Shown: positions 9,576 through 18,698, counted from the first letter of the stretch. The stretch: 37,768 bases of DNA from Erysipelotrichaceae bacterium (GCA_017431405.1 JAFRLB010000050.1:1-37768), one strand, 5' to 3'. A program made the numbers and translations. Notes: generated by a model from the sequence alone, not told the origin.

Positions 9576-9605
9576 ATATTACTACTAAAAATATTTGTTT
9601 TTCAA
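9576..9605 (-). promoter_or_regulatory. Candidate sigma-A promoter inside the atp cluster, before atpB
   Basis: TTGAAA, 18-base spacer and TAATAT on the minus strand, in the 114-base gap between atpI and atpB. It would let the structural ATP synthase genes be transcribed apart from tsaC-glyA-upp-atpI. Confidence 0.5.
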
Positions 9606-9643
9606 TAATTTTCAGCTGTGAAAAAGACTCAATTAAGCCCCCT

Positions 9644-9982
9644 TCACCTGTTGAAGATACTGTATATGTATACAGTTATCTTGAAAGCCATCAGGCCCGA
9701 AAACACTCCCCAGATATTAAAGACATCCGGAATCACAAAACACACCAGCATCGGAAACGCCAGTAAAAGAAGCCTTAAGGCAACCGCACCGATGTTACGT
9801 GCCCTGACTTCTGAAGGAACATCGATCTGATCTTCAATGCTCATCGTAAGCAGCATATAGTACAAACGATAGAACATAAGTCCCAGAATCATTCCCAGTG
9901 TAATTCTGTAATCCACAACGACCAAAAGAATGGCTATCAGTAAACCACCTTTTGTCGAAGTATTGAGTATTTTCTTATCCAT
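9644..9982 (-). CDS. atpI: ATP synthase accessory protein I (AtpI/UncI family)
   Basis: 112 residues with about four hydrophobic segments (roughly 12-30, 32-48, 66-86, 88-108) and no catalytic motif. Size, topology and position directly upstream of atpB match AtpI, a poorly conserved helper linked to c-ring assembly or Mg2+ supply in other bacteria. Assignment rests on context and topology more than on sequence. The gap to atpB is unusually large for this cluster and contains a promoter candidate and a palindrome. Confidence 0.75.
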   Translation of the reverse strand: MDKKILNTSTKGGLLIAILLVVVDYRITLGMILGLMFYRLYYMLLTMSIEDQIDVPSEVRARNIGAVALRLLLLAFPMLVCFVIPDVFNIWGVFSGLMAFKITVYIYSIFNR

Positions 9983-9994
9983 TAAACTGCTTAA

Positions 9995-10621
9995 TTACTT
10001 AGTTCCGAAAATACGGTCACCGGCATCACCTAAACCTGGAACGATATAGCCGATTTCATTTAACTTTTCATCCTTGGCTGCCAGATAAATGTCAACATCC
10101 GGATGATATTTTTCTACTAAGTCAATTCCTTCCTGAACACCTACCAGGTTAACCAGCTTGATCTGGGTAGCACCGGTCTTCTTAACGAAGTCAATTGCGG
10201 CCTTGGCGCTTCCGCCTGTTGCCAGCATTGGGTCTAAGATAAGAACGATTGAGTCAGCAATGTTCTTAGGGAATTTTGCATAATATTCATGAGGTTCCAG
10301 TGTTTCTTCATCACGGTATAAGCCAACATGACCTACCTTAGCCGTTGGGATCAGCTGCTGAATGCCGTTTACCATGCCTAAGCCGGCTCTTAAAATTGGC
10401 ACTAATACAACTTCTTTATCTAATTCCTGACCAATGCACTTTCCCATTGGTGTTTCGATTTCAACCGGTCTGGTTGGGAAATCCTTAGTGATCTCATAAG
10501 CCATTAATGAAGCAATTTCATCAAGGTTCTGTCTGAAATCCTTTGTTCCGGTCTCAATCTTTCTCATGGTTGTCAGTTTGTGCTTAATCATTGGATGATC
10601 TAAAACATGTAGCATTTTCAT
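9995..10621 (-). CDS. upp: Uracil phosphoribosyltransferase
   Basis: 208 residues, full length. It converts uracil and PRPP to UMP in pyrimidine salvage. The PRPP-binding loop is [12 protein letters not shown] and the uracil-binding C-terminus ends [14 protein letters not shown], both characteristic. [11 protein letters not shown] is also present. AAGGAGGAT precedes the ATG. It lies between glyA and atpI, as in many Bacillota, and is probably co-transcribed with both. Confidence 0.97.
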   Translation of the reverse strand: MKMLHVLDHPMIKHKLTTMRKIETGTKDFRQNLDEIASLMAYEITKDFPTRPVEIETPMGKCIGQELDKEVVLVPILRAGLGMVNGIQQLIPTAKVGHVGLYRDEETLEPHEYYAKFPKNIADSIVLILDPMLATGGSAKAAIDFVKKTGATQIKLVNLVGVQEGIDLVEKYHPDVDIYLAAKDEKLNEIGYIVPGLGDAGDRIFGTK

Positions 10622-10643
10622 ATCCTCCTTATGCCAAAATATA

Positions 10644-11864
10644 TTAATAAAGCGGCAGGCGTTTAGTTAACTCTAAGACTTCCTTACGCACTCTATTTAA
10701 AACTTCCTTATCCTCAGGGTTTCTTAATACATCTGCGATCCACTGAGCTATTTTCCTGAATTCCTCTTCCTTACACCCTCTGGTTGTCATGGCTGGAGTT
10801 CCAATTCTAATGCCTGAACAATAAGCAGGCTTTTCTTCATCATATGGAATGGAATTCTTATTGCAGGTAATACAGACATCATCAAGCAGTTTTTCAGCCT
10901 GCTTGCCGGTCAAACCGGTTGAAACTTTTACATCTACCAATACCAGGTGATTGTCACTGCCTCCGCTTACCAGTCTGAAGCCATTTTCCTTAAGTACTTC
11001 ACACATTACCTGGCAGTTTTTGATTACCTGCTTCTGATATTCAATAAACTCCGGCTGCATTGCTTCGTAGAAGCATACTGCCTTGCCGGCAATCGTATTT
11101 TCCAGAGGTCCGCCCTGAATGCCAGGGAATACGGTTCTGTCGAGATCCTTGGCATACTGTGCCTTACACAGAATCGCACCGCCTCTAGGGCCTCTTAAGG
11201 TCTTATGCGTCGTGGTAGTTACGAAATCAGCGTATTCACATGGGTTTGGATGCAAGCCTGCAGCTACTAACCCGGCCACATGGGCCATGTCTACCATCAT
11301 GTAGGCATCTACCTTATCACATATTTCTCTTATTCTCTTATAGTCAATGAAACGTGAGTAGGCGCTTGCCCCGGCCACGATCATCTTAGGCTTGAATTCC
11401 AGAGCCTTCTTTTCCAGAGCATCATAATCAATGAGTTCTGTTTCCCTGTCTACACCATAGCTGTCGAACTCAAAAAGCTTTCCTGAGAAGCTTAACGGAT
11501 GGCCATGGGTAAGATGTCCACCGCTTGAAAGATCCATTCCCAGGACCTTATCACCAGGCTTGAGAACACTGAAATAGACAGCCATGTTGGCCTGGGATCC
11601 TGAGTGTGGCTGAACATTGGCATGCTCTGCGCCAAAAATCTGACACATTCTCTTTCTGGCCAGCTCTTCAATGGCATCAACATTTACACAGCCGCCATAA
11701 TATCTTCTGCCTGGATAACCTTCAGCGTATTTATTTGTCAGAATTGAACCGTTGGCTGCACGTACATCCTTTGAAGCATAGTTCTCAGAAGCAATCAGTT
11801 CAATGTTATTCTTCTGTCTGTATAATTCTTTTCTTATTGCTCTTGCGACTTCTCTATCCTTCAT
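10644..11864 (-). CDS. glyA: Serine hydroxymethyltransferase
   Basis: 406 residues. A PLP enzyme that interconverts serine and glycine and loads one-carbon units onto tetrahydrofolate. The N-terminal [11 protein letters not shown], the [11 protein letters not shown] segment and the PLP-lysine motif [14 protein letters not shown] (K221) are intact. The start overlaps the end of tsaC by 11 bases, so the two are translated from one message. Complete, with no anomalies. Confidence 0.97.
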   Translation of the reverse strand: MKDREVARAIRKELYRQKNNIELIASENYASKDVRAANGSILTNKYAEGYPGRRYYGGCVNVDAIEELARKRMCQIFGAEHANVQPHSGSQANMAVYFSVLKPGDKVLGMDLSSGGHLTHGHPLSFSGKLFEFDSYGVDRETELIDYDALEKKALEFKPKMIVAGASAYSRFIDYKRIREICDKVDAYMMVDMAHVAGLVAAGLHPNPCEYADFVTTTTHKTLRGPRGGAILCKAQYAKDLDRTVFPGIQGGPLENTIAGKAVCFYEAMQPEFIEYQKQVIKNCQVMCEVLKENGFRLVSGGSDNHLVLVDVKVSTGLTGKQAEKLLDDVCITCNKNSIPYDEEKPAYCSGIRIGTPAMTTRGCKEEEFRKIAQWIADVLRNPEDKEVLNRVRKEVLELTKRLPLY

Positions 11865-12462
11865 GTACTAGCTCCCTGATTTCCTTAAAACTTATGGTTC
11901 CTTCTCTTAAACATTTTAATTCCTTGCCTGTACAGTCAATTATCGTACTGGCAACATGTGACTTGGCTTCGCCCTTTACCACGGCAGCGATCCTGCCGTC
12001 TAACTGACCAAGTACTTCTTCATGAGTATTGGCTGCCGGCTCTCCTGACATGTTTGCACTTGTCACAAACATAGGCCCTGCCTTTTTCAGTAATCTCAAC
12101 GCAAATCTGTCATCAGGTATTCTGATGGCAATGGTCTTAAACCCGTTAACGAAGCTGTCATCAACCGTATCCTTTTTATTCAGTACCAATGTTAAAGCGC
12201 CAGGCATGTATTTCTCTGCTATCTTTCTTTCTCTGTCGCTTAAGTAGGCAACTTCTTCCATCTGCTCTACATCAGCCACCATTAACGGAAACGGCTTACT
12301 GGCATCTCTGCCCTTGGCTATTTTCATTTTATTAACGGCATTGGCACTATTATAAATAACACCGATACCAAAAACTGTATCGGTGGGAAATGCAACTATT
12401 TCTTCCTGATTCAAAAGAGATAATATCTTATTTAAACTTCTTTTATCTAATAGAACTGTCAT
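11854..12462 (-). CDS. tsaC: L-threonylcarbamoyladenylate synthase (Sua5/YrdC/YwlC)
   Basis: 202 residues, the short YrdC-domain form without the extra Sua5 domain. It makes threonylcarbamoyl-AMP for t6A37 modification of ANN-decoding tRNAs. The family signature is visible: PTDTVFGIG (about 26-34), [13 protein letters not shown] (the K-x-R motif that binds nucleotide) and [21 protein letters not shown] precedes the ATG. It is the first gene of the long minus-strand block and has a promoter candidate just upstream. Confidence 0.95.
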   Translation of the reverse strand: MTVLLDKRSLNKILSLLNQEEIVAFPTDTVFGIGVIYNSANAVNKMKIAKGRDASKPFPLMVADVEQMEEVAYLSDRERKIAEKYMPGALTLVLNKKDTVDDSFVNGFKTIAIRIPDDRFALRLLKKAGPMFVTSANMSGEPAANTHEEVLGQLDGRIAAVVKGEAKSHVASTIIDCTGKELKCLREGTISFKEIRELVHEG

Positions 12463-12488
12463 AATTTCCTCTGTTTTTGACTATCAAC

Positions 12489-12517
12489 ATTTTAACACAT
12501 TAGGGTTTTACTGTACA
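12489..12517 (-). promoter_or_regulatory. Candidate promoter for tsaC-glyA-upp-atp
   Basis: TGTACA, 17-base spacer and TAAAAT on the minus strand, about 27 bases before the tsaC start. The -35 is weak. Confidence 0.45.
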
Positions 12518-12585
12518 TAAAAACTGAAGTCTTCAAAAACACGAAAATATAAATATTAAGTAATAATTAAGTTAGGAATGTGTGA

Positions 12586-12613
12586 TTGATATTTGCCTGC
12601 TTTTTCCTATAAT
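12586..12613 (+). promoter_or_regulatory. Sigma-A promoter for the gene at 12676
   Basis: TTGATA, 16-base spacer and a consensus TATAAT, about 55 bases before an AGGAG ribosome site and ATG. Confidence 0.65.
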
Positions 12614-12675
12614 ATTTTTAGGTACAAAGCCTGAAATCATCCGTGAAGTAAACGCGTTTTTTAGGAGAATATATA

Positions 12676-13128
12676 ATGAAAAGAAACGTAAAAACATTAT
12701 TCCTGCTGTTTATCATTGCACTGATAATTGTTTTTGCCTGCCTGAATACGCTGATGTCACGTCCTAAAACAGATTATTCTCTGCACATGAACAGCCGCTG
12801 GAACATTGAAATAGACAAACAGGACCAAGTCATAGAATACAAGCATTCTGAACTTGGCTTTCAACAGGATGGCGACAGGATATTTGTATTAAGTGGAATA
12901 AGTGACCAGACGCTTAACATGTTCAGGGAGAACAGTGAAGAATCTGTCATGCCGAAAAAGCTTATTACCAGTATTATTTCCAATGTTGATAGCTTCCAAA
13001 AACTAAAAAACACACCAAATCTGGATGACTGCCATTTAATATGTTTTAAGCCGCTAGAATTCAAAACTCTCATAGTAATCTATGACAGTTCTTCTTCCCT
13101 TTACTTTGTCTTAAGCCGAATCATATAA
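12676..13128 (+). CDS. Unknown membrane-anchored or lipoprotein-like protein
   Basis: 150 residues; I do not recognise a family. The N-terminus is KRNVK followed by a hydrophobic stretch (about 8-23, TLFLLFIIALIIVFAC). VFAC could be an imperfect lipobox with Cys23, otherwise this is a membrane anchor. The remaining ~125 residues are soluble and probably extracytoplasmic, with a strand-rich end (LIVIYDSSSSLYFVLSRII). It has its own promoter and an AGGAG site. It runs convergent to the MFS gene, with only five bases between the two stop codons and no visible terminator. Confidence 0.7.
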   Translation: MKRNVKTLFLLFIIALIIVFACLNTLMSRPKTDYSLHMNSRWNIEIDKQDQVIEYKHSELGFQQDGDRIFVLSGISDQTLNMFRENSEESVMPKKLITSIISNVDSFQKLKNTPNLDDCHLICFKPLEFKTLIVIYDSSSSLYFVLSRII

Positions 13129-13133
13129 TTGCC

Positions 13134-14294
13134 TTAATCTTCAGCTTTTTTGACTATCATATAAACACTGAACAGTGTTGGAATAATGGCAAGTACGGCT
13201 ATTACCATCATGGTATTACTGATGCCAATAGAATCTTCCAAAAGGCCATTTAGCATTGGTGAAATCAGGGCACTGCCACCGCCATATACCGATAATGCCA
13301 GCTGTAAACCGCTGGTCTTAACATGCTCAGGTGTATGCTCATTTACAAGTATCTTGGAAGATACGATCAGTAGCGGATAAGTAACGGACTGGAATAGGCC
13401 AACTAAGAACATGTGTCCTACCACACTGGCCAAGCCATATAATACATATTTAATAATATAGAATAATCCGGCAAAGGCTGTTACTTTCATTGCACCAAAA
13501 CGTTCTACCAGCTTACCGCCATAAAGAAATAACGGCAGTTCGATCATGGCAGCCAACGCCCAGTAGTTTCCTACATCCGTTTCACTGCCCCCAAGAAACA
13601 GTATCTTATCCGGTATGGAATAATTCTGCATTGAATCAACAATGAAGAATAACAGTAACATGGTTACGACAATGAAGTATCCCTTATCTGAAATCAGGTT
13701 TCTGATGTCAGCGAATGTTACACTGTTTTTAGCCGTCTTCTTTCTGACATCATCAACTTTAAATGTTATAGCGATCAGTATCAGTGCACTAACGACATAG
13801 GCAACACCAAGATTCTTATAACCGAATAATTCAACTACCTTAGCCGCAAACGGTGCGCCTACAGCCCAGCCTACAGAACCGAATGCTCTGATGATGCCAT
13901 AGTTACTACGGCACTCTTCACTTGTTTCCAGGGTCAGGGAATCTATCAATCCGTTTGTTGTTCTCATTAAGGCTCCAAGATTCATGACCAGTATGGTATG
14001 AAGCCAGAAATTCATCTGAGTTGTTCGATACAAAAAGAAAGCTGCCGCACCATATATGATCATGCCGATGTAATAATACCTTTTGATCGTCAGATATCTG
14101 TCACACAGATAACCGAAGATGACCTGTACGATCATGCCAAAGATGGCATCGCAGACAAAGAAAATGCTTCTTTCAGTTGCACTGTAGCCCAGGCTGGTCA
14201 AAAAGGCGATAAGCAGGCAATATGATAATGCTTCTGTAAAAAACATCATGAAATATACGGCAAAGAATTTGTAGTTTTTAGCGGACAGTTTCAT
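13134..14294 (-). CDS. MFS transporter (MFS_1-like family)
   Basis: 386 residues with about 12 hydrophobic segments. The loop between helices 2 and 3 (FGYLCDRYLTIKR) is the MFS motif A position (G-x-x-x-D-R). FGSVGWAVGAPFAAKV in the fifth segment resembles the sugar:proton symporter-like branch (PF12832). No substrate can be assigned; an oligosaccharide or nucleoside is a guess from family resemblance. AAGGGAACCC lies before the ATG, and a TATAAT on the minus strand at 14318-14323 may be its -10. Divergent from murA. Confidence 0.85.
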   Translation of the reverse strand: MKLSAKNYKFFAVYFMMFFTEALSYCLLIAFLTSLGYSATERSIFFVCDAIFGMIVQVIFGYLCDRYLTIKRYYYIGMIIYGAAAFFLYRTTQMNFWLHTILVMNLGALMRTTNGLIDSLTLETSEECRSNYGIIRAFGSVGWAVGAPFAAKVVELFGYKNLGVAYVVSALILIAITFKVDDVRKKTAKNSVTFADIRNLISDKGYFIVVTMLLLFFIVDSMQNYSIPDKILFLGGSETDVGNYWALAAMIELPLFLYGGKLVERFGAMKVTAFAGLFYIIKYVLYGLASVVGHMFLVGLFQSVTYPLLIVSSKILVNEHTPEHVKTSGLQLALSVYGGGSALISPMLNGLLEDSIGISNTMMVIAVLAIIPTLFSVYMIVKKAED

Positions 14295-14388
14295 AAGGGT
14301 TCCCTTTCACTGCGTCAATTATACTCGTAATTCTTCACATTTCATACACCTAAAATATGATATACTTAATTCACAAGGAGAGATTATT

Positions 14389-15651
14389 ATGGAAGAAGTA
14401 ATCAGAATTGAAGGCGGACATACTCTAAACGGAACCATCAGAGTATCTGGGGCTAAAAACGCAACCGTTGCCCTCATTCCAGCTTCAGTATTGGCCACCA
14501 AGCCGGTAAGACTGGTAGGAATACCGAATATATCTGATGTTAAGAGTCTTAAGAAATGTCTGGAATACCTTGAGATAGATGTCAGCAGTACCTTAAGCGA
14601 TGAAATATACATTGACCCTAGTCACATGGTCAACAAGCCATTGGACATCGAAGCCGTAAGCAAGTTAAGAGCATCATACTATTTCATGGGTGCCTTACTT
14701 GGTAAATACCGCAAGGTCATCATTAAGATGCCTGGCGGCTGTAACTTAGGTCCTAGACCAATTGACCTACACATCAAGGGTTTTGAAGCCTTAGGCGCAA
14801 AGGTCGATTATACAAATGACACATATACAATTACTGCCGACAGACTGAAAGGAACCAGGATCTATCTGGACTTTGCCAGTGTTGGCGCAACAATTAACAT
14901 CATCATGGCTGCCGTATATGCTGAAGGCAGAACGGTAATTGAAAACGCAGCCAGAGAACCTGAAATCATTGACGTAATTACCCTCTTAAACAAGATGGGC
15001 GCATCAATCAAGGGTGCCGGTACAAACGTCATTACTATTGACGGTGTAAAGGAATTGGGTGGCTGTTTCCACGAAATCATTCCGGATAGAATTGAAGCCG
15101 GTACATTCATGATCTTAGCCGCTGCCATGGCAGATCACGTAACTCTGGAAAATGTCATTCCATACCATCTGGATGCCTTAATGAGCAAGCTCAAGGAAGC
15201 AGGAGTTCACATTGACTCAAAGATCGATTACGTTGACATCTACCGCAGCGATAAGCTGAAGGCAGTCGACATCAAGACTTCACCATATCCTGGATTTGCG
15301 ACTGACTTACAAGCCCCGTTATCAAGCTTATTAACTCAGGCAACAGGCATTTCAACTGTTACCGAAACAATTTATCCTGAAAGATTCAAGCATTGTGAAC
15401 AGTTAAGAAAAATGGGTGCCAATACCTCAGTTACATACCCTAAGGCCACCATCATTGGTAAGACCCCGTTAGTAGGAACAGATGTCTGGGCAACTGACTT
15501 AAGATGCGGTGCCGGCATGGTTGTTGCAGGGTTATTAGCCGAAGGAATCACCACCATTCATGACATTTATCATATCGACAGAGGATATGAAAATCTGGAT
15601 GGAAAATTACAGGAAATTGGCGCAAAAATCTGGCGTGAAACTATTGATTAA
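14389..15651 (+). CDS. murA: UDP-N-acetylglucosamine 1-carboxyvinyltransferase
   Basis: 420 residues. First committed step of peptidoglycan synthesis: transfers enolpyruvate from PEP to UDP-GlcNAc in the cytoplasm. K23-N24 (SGAKNAT) and the active-site cysteine C118 in PGGCNLGPRPIDLH are present; this Cys is the one attacked by fosfomycin, so sensitivity of the enzyme is expected. The C-terminal DLRCGAGMVVAGLLAEG is intact. AAGGAGAG precedes the ATG. It is divergent from the MFS gene and followed by rpmE. Confidence 0.96.
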   Translation: MEEVIRIEGGHTLNGTIRVSGAKNATVALIPASVLATKPVRLVGIPNISDVKSLKKCLEYLEIDVSSTLSDEIYIDPSHMVNKPLDIEAVSKLRASYYFMGALLGKYRKVIIKMPGGCNLGPRPIDLHIKGFEALGAKVDYTNDTYTITADRLKGTRIYLDFASVGATINIIMAAVYAEGRTVIENAAREPEIIDVITLLNKMGASIKGAGTNVITIDGVKELGGCFHEIIPDRIEAGTFMILAAAMADHVTLENVIPYHLDALMSKLKEAGVHIDSKIDYVDIYRSDKLKAVDIKTSPYPGFATDLQAPLSSLLTQATGISTVTETIYPERFKHCEQLRKMGANTSVTYPKATIIGKTPLVGTDVWATDLRCGAGMVVAGLLAEGITTIHDIYHIDRGYENLDGKLQEIGAKIWRETID

Positions 15652-15652
15652 T

Positions 15653-15719
15653 CCATTTTTAAATGGTAAGATTATTAAGCACTTACTTTGGATTCGCATG
15701 TAATCCAAGGCGGAAGGAG
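15653..15719 (+). promoter_or_regulatory. Possible structured leader of rpmE
   Basis: Between murA and rpmE are two short inverted repeats, CCATTT-tt-AAATGG (15653-15666) and GGATT-cgcatgt-AATCC just before the ribosome site. L31 leaders with autoregulation are known in Bacillota; whether this is one cannot be shown from sequence alone. Confidence 0.3.
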
Positions 15720-15726
15720 AATGAAT

Positions 15727-15930
15727 ATGAAGAGTAATATCCATCCTAAACTGTTTGAAACAAAGGTCGTTTGTACATCTTGCGGCAATGAGTTCATGAC
15801 TCATTCAACAAGAAAGGAAATCAGAGTAGACACATGTTCTAACTGTCATCCATTCTTTACAGGCAGACAGCGTTTCCAGGCTGCAGCAGGACGTATAGAA
15901 AAATTCAATAAGAAATACGGACTTAAGTAA
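15727..15930 (+). CDS. rpmE: 50S ribosomal protein L31 (zinc-binding form)
   Basis: I choose the ATG at 15727 (MKSNIHPKLF, 67 residues) because AAGGAG lies seven bases before it. The in-frame ATG at 15721 is too close to that site, and longer versions have no L31 homology. CTSC and CSNC supply the four zinc cysteines, so this is the C+ form, which in Bacillota is replaced by a cysteine-free paralogue under zinc limitation. HPFFTGRQRF is diagnostic. A strong terminator follows. Confidence 0.96.
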   Translation: MKSNIHPKLFETKVVCTSCGNEFMTHSTRKEIRVDTCSNCHPFFTGRQRFQAAAGRIEKFNKKYGLK

Positions 15931-15945
15931 GAGAATTGAAAAAAG

Positions 15946-15973
15946 AACCTTAGCCGAATGGTTAAGGTTTTTT
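15946..15973 (+). terminator. Intrinsic terminator after rpmE
   Basis: AACCTTAGCC-gaat-GGTTAAGGTT, a 10-bp stem with one G-U pair, followed by TTTT. Confidence 0.85.
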
Positions 15974-15987
15974 CATGCCATAAAGTA

Positions 15988-16009
15988 AAAACTGCCCTGA
16001 GGCAGTTTT
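15988..16009 (-). terminator. Intrinsic terminator after the CmpB-like gene
   Basis: AAAACTGCC-ctga-GGCAGTTTT hairpin, symmetrical; on the minus strand it ends in five T, 12 bases past the stop at 16022. Confidence 0.8.
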
Positions 16010-16021
16010 GTCTTAATATTA

Positions 16022-16675
16022 TTATTCAGCGGATCTTGTACGGTGATCGATCATGTCAAACACCTTGTATACCGGCTTGCTTAAGGCCATGTCTTCACTT
16101 ATGATCTTGCCGGTAAACTTCTCCATGGAATCATTAAGGTGCTGATAGCTGTGATCAAACTTTCCTGCTTTGCCCTTAAGCTTCATGATGGTCAGTTTAA
16201 AATCCTCAATGAATATTACCAGTAACGCTATGGAAACATAGAATACTTTTATGCGGTTTATTGTTAATAAATACGACAGCAGTATTGGATTGATGAAGTA
16301 AATGATCAGTATTCCTGCCAAGCCAAAGCCGATTGACGCCGGCAGACAGATTCTGCCATTGAGATTGAAAACTGACTTGGAATAATCCCACCATACCTGA
16401 TTGAACAGTTTCTCCAATACATAGTGAACAATATATTCCAGAATGGCACTGACAAACACGCTGATGAAGAAGACCTGCATCATGGTATGACGTGGCATCA
16501 GGTAAGTAAACAAAAGTGTTCCACCTAAGGCTCCTGCCCCATATATTGGAATGATCGGGCCATAGAAAAAGCCACGGTTTTCCCACTTGCCACCCCATAT
16601 GGTCATGGCGATGGTTTCATATACATAACCGATGCAGCTTAGTATGAAAAAGTACAGTACATAAACCCAAATCAT
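16022..16675 (-). CDS. CmpB-like membrane protein (putative ABC transporter permease, PF06541)
   Basis: 217 residues with about five membrane segments in the first 155 and a soluble C-terminal tail. The motifs YETI near residue 20, the WENRGFFYGPIIPIYG loop and the FNLNGRICLPASIGFGLAG segment are typical of this family, annotated as a putative ABC-type permease although no ATPase partner is usually known. Here too there is no ATP-binding gene beside it. The start overlaps the stop of the HD-domain gene as ATGA, so the pair is co-translated. Function unknown. Confidence 0.75.
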   Translation of the reverse strand: MIWVYVLYFFILSCIGYVYETIAMTIWGGKWENRGFFYGPIIPIYGAGALGGTLLFTYLMPRHTMMQVFFISVFVSAILEYIVHYVLEKLFNQVWWDYSKSVFNLNGRICLPASIGFGLAGILIIYFINPILLSYLLTINRIKVFYVSIALLVIFIEDFKLTIMKLKGKAGKFDHSYQHLNDSMEKFTGKIISEDMALSKPVYKVFDMIDHRTRSAE

Positions 16676-17136
16676 CTTCTGAGTGTCTCCCTTGTCGCAA
16701 CCAGTTTATCTGCCAGACAGACAATGGCAGCTTCCTTAGATTTTGGATAACTGCGTAATGTCAGCGGCCACATGTGCGATTTAATCACATTCTGAATATC
16801 CTCGTCAACATTAAATATTCTTTCTGCGTTCTTTCTGGCTGCCTCAGGATGAGTAAAGCCATGCATCTTGAATATGTTCCAGTTAAGCGGATGGTCATGC
16901 CAGTCATATAAGTACAGATCATGTAATAAGGCTCCTACCAGTAAGGTATGTTCATTGGCATTCAGTTTGAACTGTCTGTTGATCTTGTACGCTGTTATGA
17001 CAACTGAAAGACAGTGGCTGTAAAGAGTCTTTCGGCCATGAGCCACATACCCCTTCATCTTCTGGACTTCCGGGTGGTTAAGATATTCATTTAATTCATT
17101 TTTAATGAATCTGTAATCTTCTTCTTTCAGTTTCAT
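16672..17136 (-). CDS. HD-domain phosphohydrolase
   Basis: 154 residues. The metal-binding set is visible: H of LYSHCLSV, HD of ALLHDLYLYDWH, then HGFTHPEAA and KSHMWPL, with ACLADKL-like VCLADKLVATRE near the end. The substrate is unknown; the family cleaves nucleotides or phosphate esters. It overlaps the CmpB-like gene by four bases and probably serves with it. The ATG has no ribosome site, and a TATAAT ends only nine bases upstream, so the mRNA may be almost leaderless. Confidence 0.85.
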   Translation of the reverse strand: MKLKEEDYRFIKNELNEYLNHPEVQKMKGYVAHGRKTLYSHCLSVVITAYKINRQFKLNANEHTLLVGALLHDLYLYDWHDHPLNWNIFKMHGFTHPEAARKNAERIFNVDEDIQNVIKSHMWPLTLRSYPKSKEAAIVCLADKLVATRETLRR

Positions 17137-17145
17137 AGTGCTTTT

Positions 17146-17175
17146 ATTATATTAGAAAAAATAACACTATTTCCA
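17146..17175 (-). promoter_or_regulatory. Promoter directly in front of the HD gene
   Basis: TGGAAA, 18-base spacer, TATAAT (17146-17151), with nine bases between the -10 box and the ATG. The predicted leader is only about 3 nt. Confidence 0.5.
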
Positions 17176-17224
17176 TATGTTAAGACATTATTAAGCACAT
17201 TTGAGACATTTTTAATAATTATCA

Positions 17225-17251
17225 CAAAAAAGAAGGCCTTATAAGCCTTCT
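17225..17251 (-). terminator. Intrinsic terminator after the amidohydrolase gene
   Basis: On the minus strand AGAAGGC-ttataag-GCCTTCT is followed by a T run. The TAG stop (17250-17252) overlaps the first arm. Confidence 0.85.
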
Positions 17252-18536
17252 AAATGAGTTTATCCAGTTCCTTTTCAATGTCTTCAAACTTCTTTACGAC
17301 AGGATGTTCTATGACATTACCGTTCACAAATACCATTCTTACATCCTTAAGAGTTCTTAAGTCATCAAGCGGGTTGCCGTCAGTAACAATCATGTCGGCC
17401 AGTTTTCCTTCTTCAATTGAACCGATCTTATCGTCCATCTTCAACAGTCTGGCATTATTCAATGTAGCACTGTATAAGGCAAAGCGGTTATCAACACCTA
17501 CATTCTGCTTGAAGTAAACAAGTTCTCTCCACATGTTATACTGCATCGCAAACGGACAGGCTGCATCGGTTCCCAAGGCTACAGGAATGTCATTTTCAAC
17601 TCCCTGTCTGGCACTGTCAATGATACCCTGAGCAACGATGTTGCCATTGTATACATGGATGTCAGTCATCTTGGTTAATTCAGGGTCCAGCTTTGAAATA
17701 GGTAAGGCAGGTGAAATCGTACATGTAACAAAGCTGCCCTTTTCCTTATACATCTTAATGATTTCTTCATCCATTGGTGCACCATGTTCAATTGAGTCAA
17801 CACCAGCTTCCAAGGCCTGCTTAACTCCTTCAGTACTCTCGGTATGAGAAGCTACTATTACCCCAGCCTTATGGGCTTCATCAACTATTGCCTTTGTGAT
17901 TTCAATTGGCATTCTTAATATTCCGGCATGACCTTTTTCCGTTGAATCCATTACCCCGCCGGTATTACAGATCTTAATGAAGTCCGTGCCGTTTTTCAGA
18001 TTCTTTCTGACCTGACTTCTGGCTGCTTCCTCACTGTCACAGACAATCGCAAAAGTGCCGTCACCATGACCATGAGTAACCGTTAAGGCCGGTCCTGAAA
18101 CGATCATTCTAGGACCAACTAACTCACCCCTATTGATTCTGTCTCTTAACTTTACATCTGCATATTCAAAGTCGCCGACACATCTTATGGTAGTTGTTCC
18201 GGAATTAAGAGCCAGTAAGGCATCTCTTTCAACAATCTTGTTTAGTACAACATGACCCAAACCGGTCTTAATGAACTTAATGACATATTTCTGGGTCGGT
18301 CCTCCTGAGATGTTCTTACTAGGCTTGCCTGTACCAAACAGATGGACATGCATGTTGATTAAGCCAGGCATCAGATACTTATGGCTGAGGTTATAAACCT
18401 TATAGCCATCCGGTATCTTTAAGTCCTTTCCTATCTTCCTTATGACATTACCTTCAACCAGAACGGTAACATCATTCTGTACTTCCATTTCCCTTGTTCC
18501 ATTTAAAAGATTGGCGTTTATTATTGCGTAATTCAT
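17250..18536 (-). CDS. Metal-dependent amidohydrolase (imidazolonepropionase/prolidase-like)
   Basis: 428 residues with the amidohydrolase TIM-barrel signature: HVH (H63, H65) after PGLINM, a lysine that may be carboxylated (K188, DFIKICNTGG), H231 (VIVASHTES), H251 (SIEHGAP) and D324 (LGTDAACPF). The N- and C-terminal parts form the usual beta-sandwich (EEGKLADMIVTDGNPLDDL). This points to a binuclear enzyme acting on peptides, amidines or amides; the substrate cannot be named. There is no signal peptide, so it is cytoplasmic. AGAGGAA precedes the ATG. Divergent from prfA and probably monocistronic. Confidence 0.88.
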   Translation of the reverse strand: MNYAIINANLLNGTREMEVQNDVTVLVEGNVIRKIGKDLKIPDGYKVYNLSHKYLMPGLINMHVHLFGTGKPSKNISGGPTQKYVIKFIKTGLGHVVLNKIVERDALLALNSGTTTIRCVGDFEYADVKLRDRINRGELVGPRMIVSGPALTVTHGHGDGTFAIVCDSEEAARSQVRKNLKNGTDFIKICNTGGVMDSTEKGHAGILRMPIEITKAIVDEAHKAGVIVASHTESTEGVKQALEAGVDSIEHGAPMDEEIIKMYKEKGSFVTCTISPALPISKLDPELTKMTDIHVYNGNIVAQGIIDSARQGVENDIPVALGTDAACPFAMQYNMWRELVYFKQNVGVDNRFALYSATLNNARLLKMDDKIGSIEEGKLADMIVTDGNPLDDLRTLKDVRMVFVNGNVIEHPVVKKFEDIEKELDKLI

Positions 18537-18643
18537 ATTATGTTCCTCTTACTTATATATCATATATTATAATGTATTTTCTTAATAATCCCGCTTACTT
18601 TGCCATTCTTTTTTCATTTATCTGTATAACTGTTCCGGCATGT

Positions 18644-18672
18644 TTGCGAATATGCCCTTTTCAATGTATAAT
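18644..18672 (+). promoter_or_regulatory. Sigma-A promoter for prfA-prmC
   Basis: TTGCGA, 17-base spacer and TATAAT, 26 bases before the prfA ATG, with CAGGAGGT in between. Confidence 0.7.
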
Positions 18673-18698
18673 TTAAGGGCTTACCAGGAGGTACTAAT

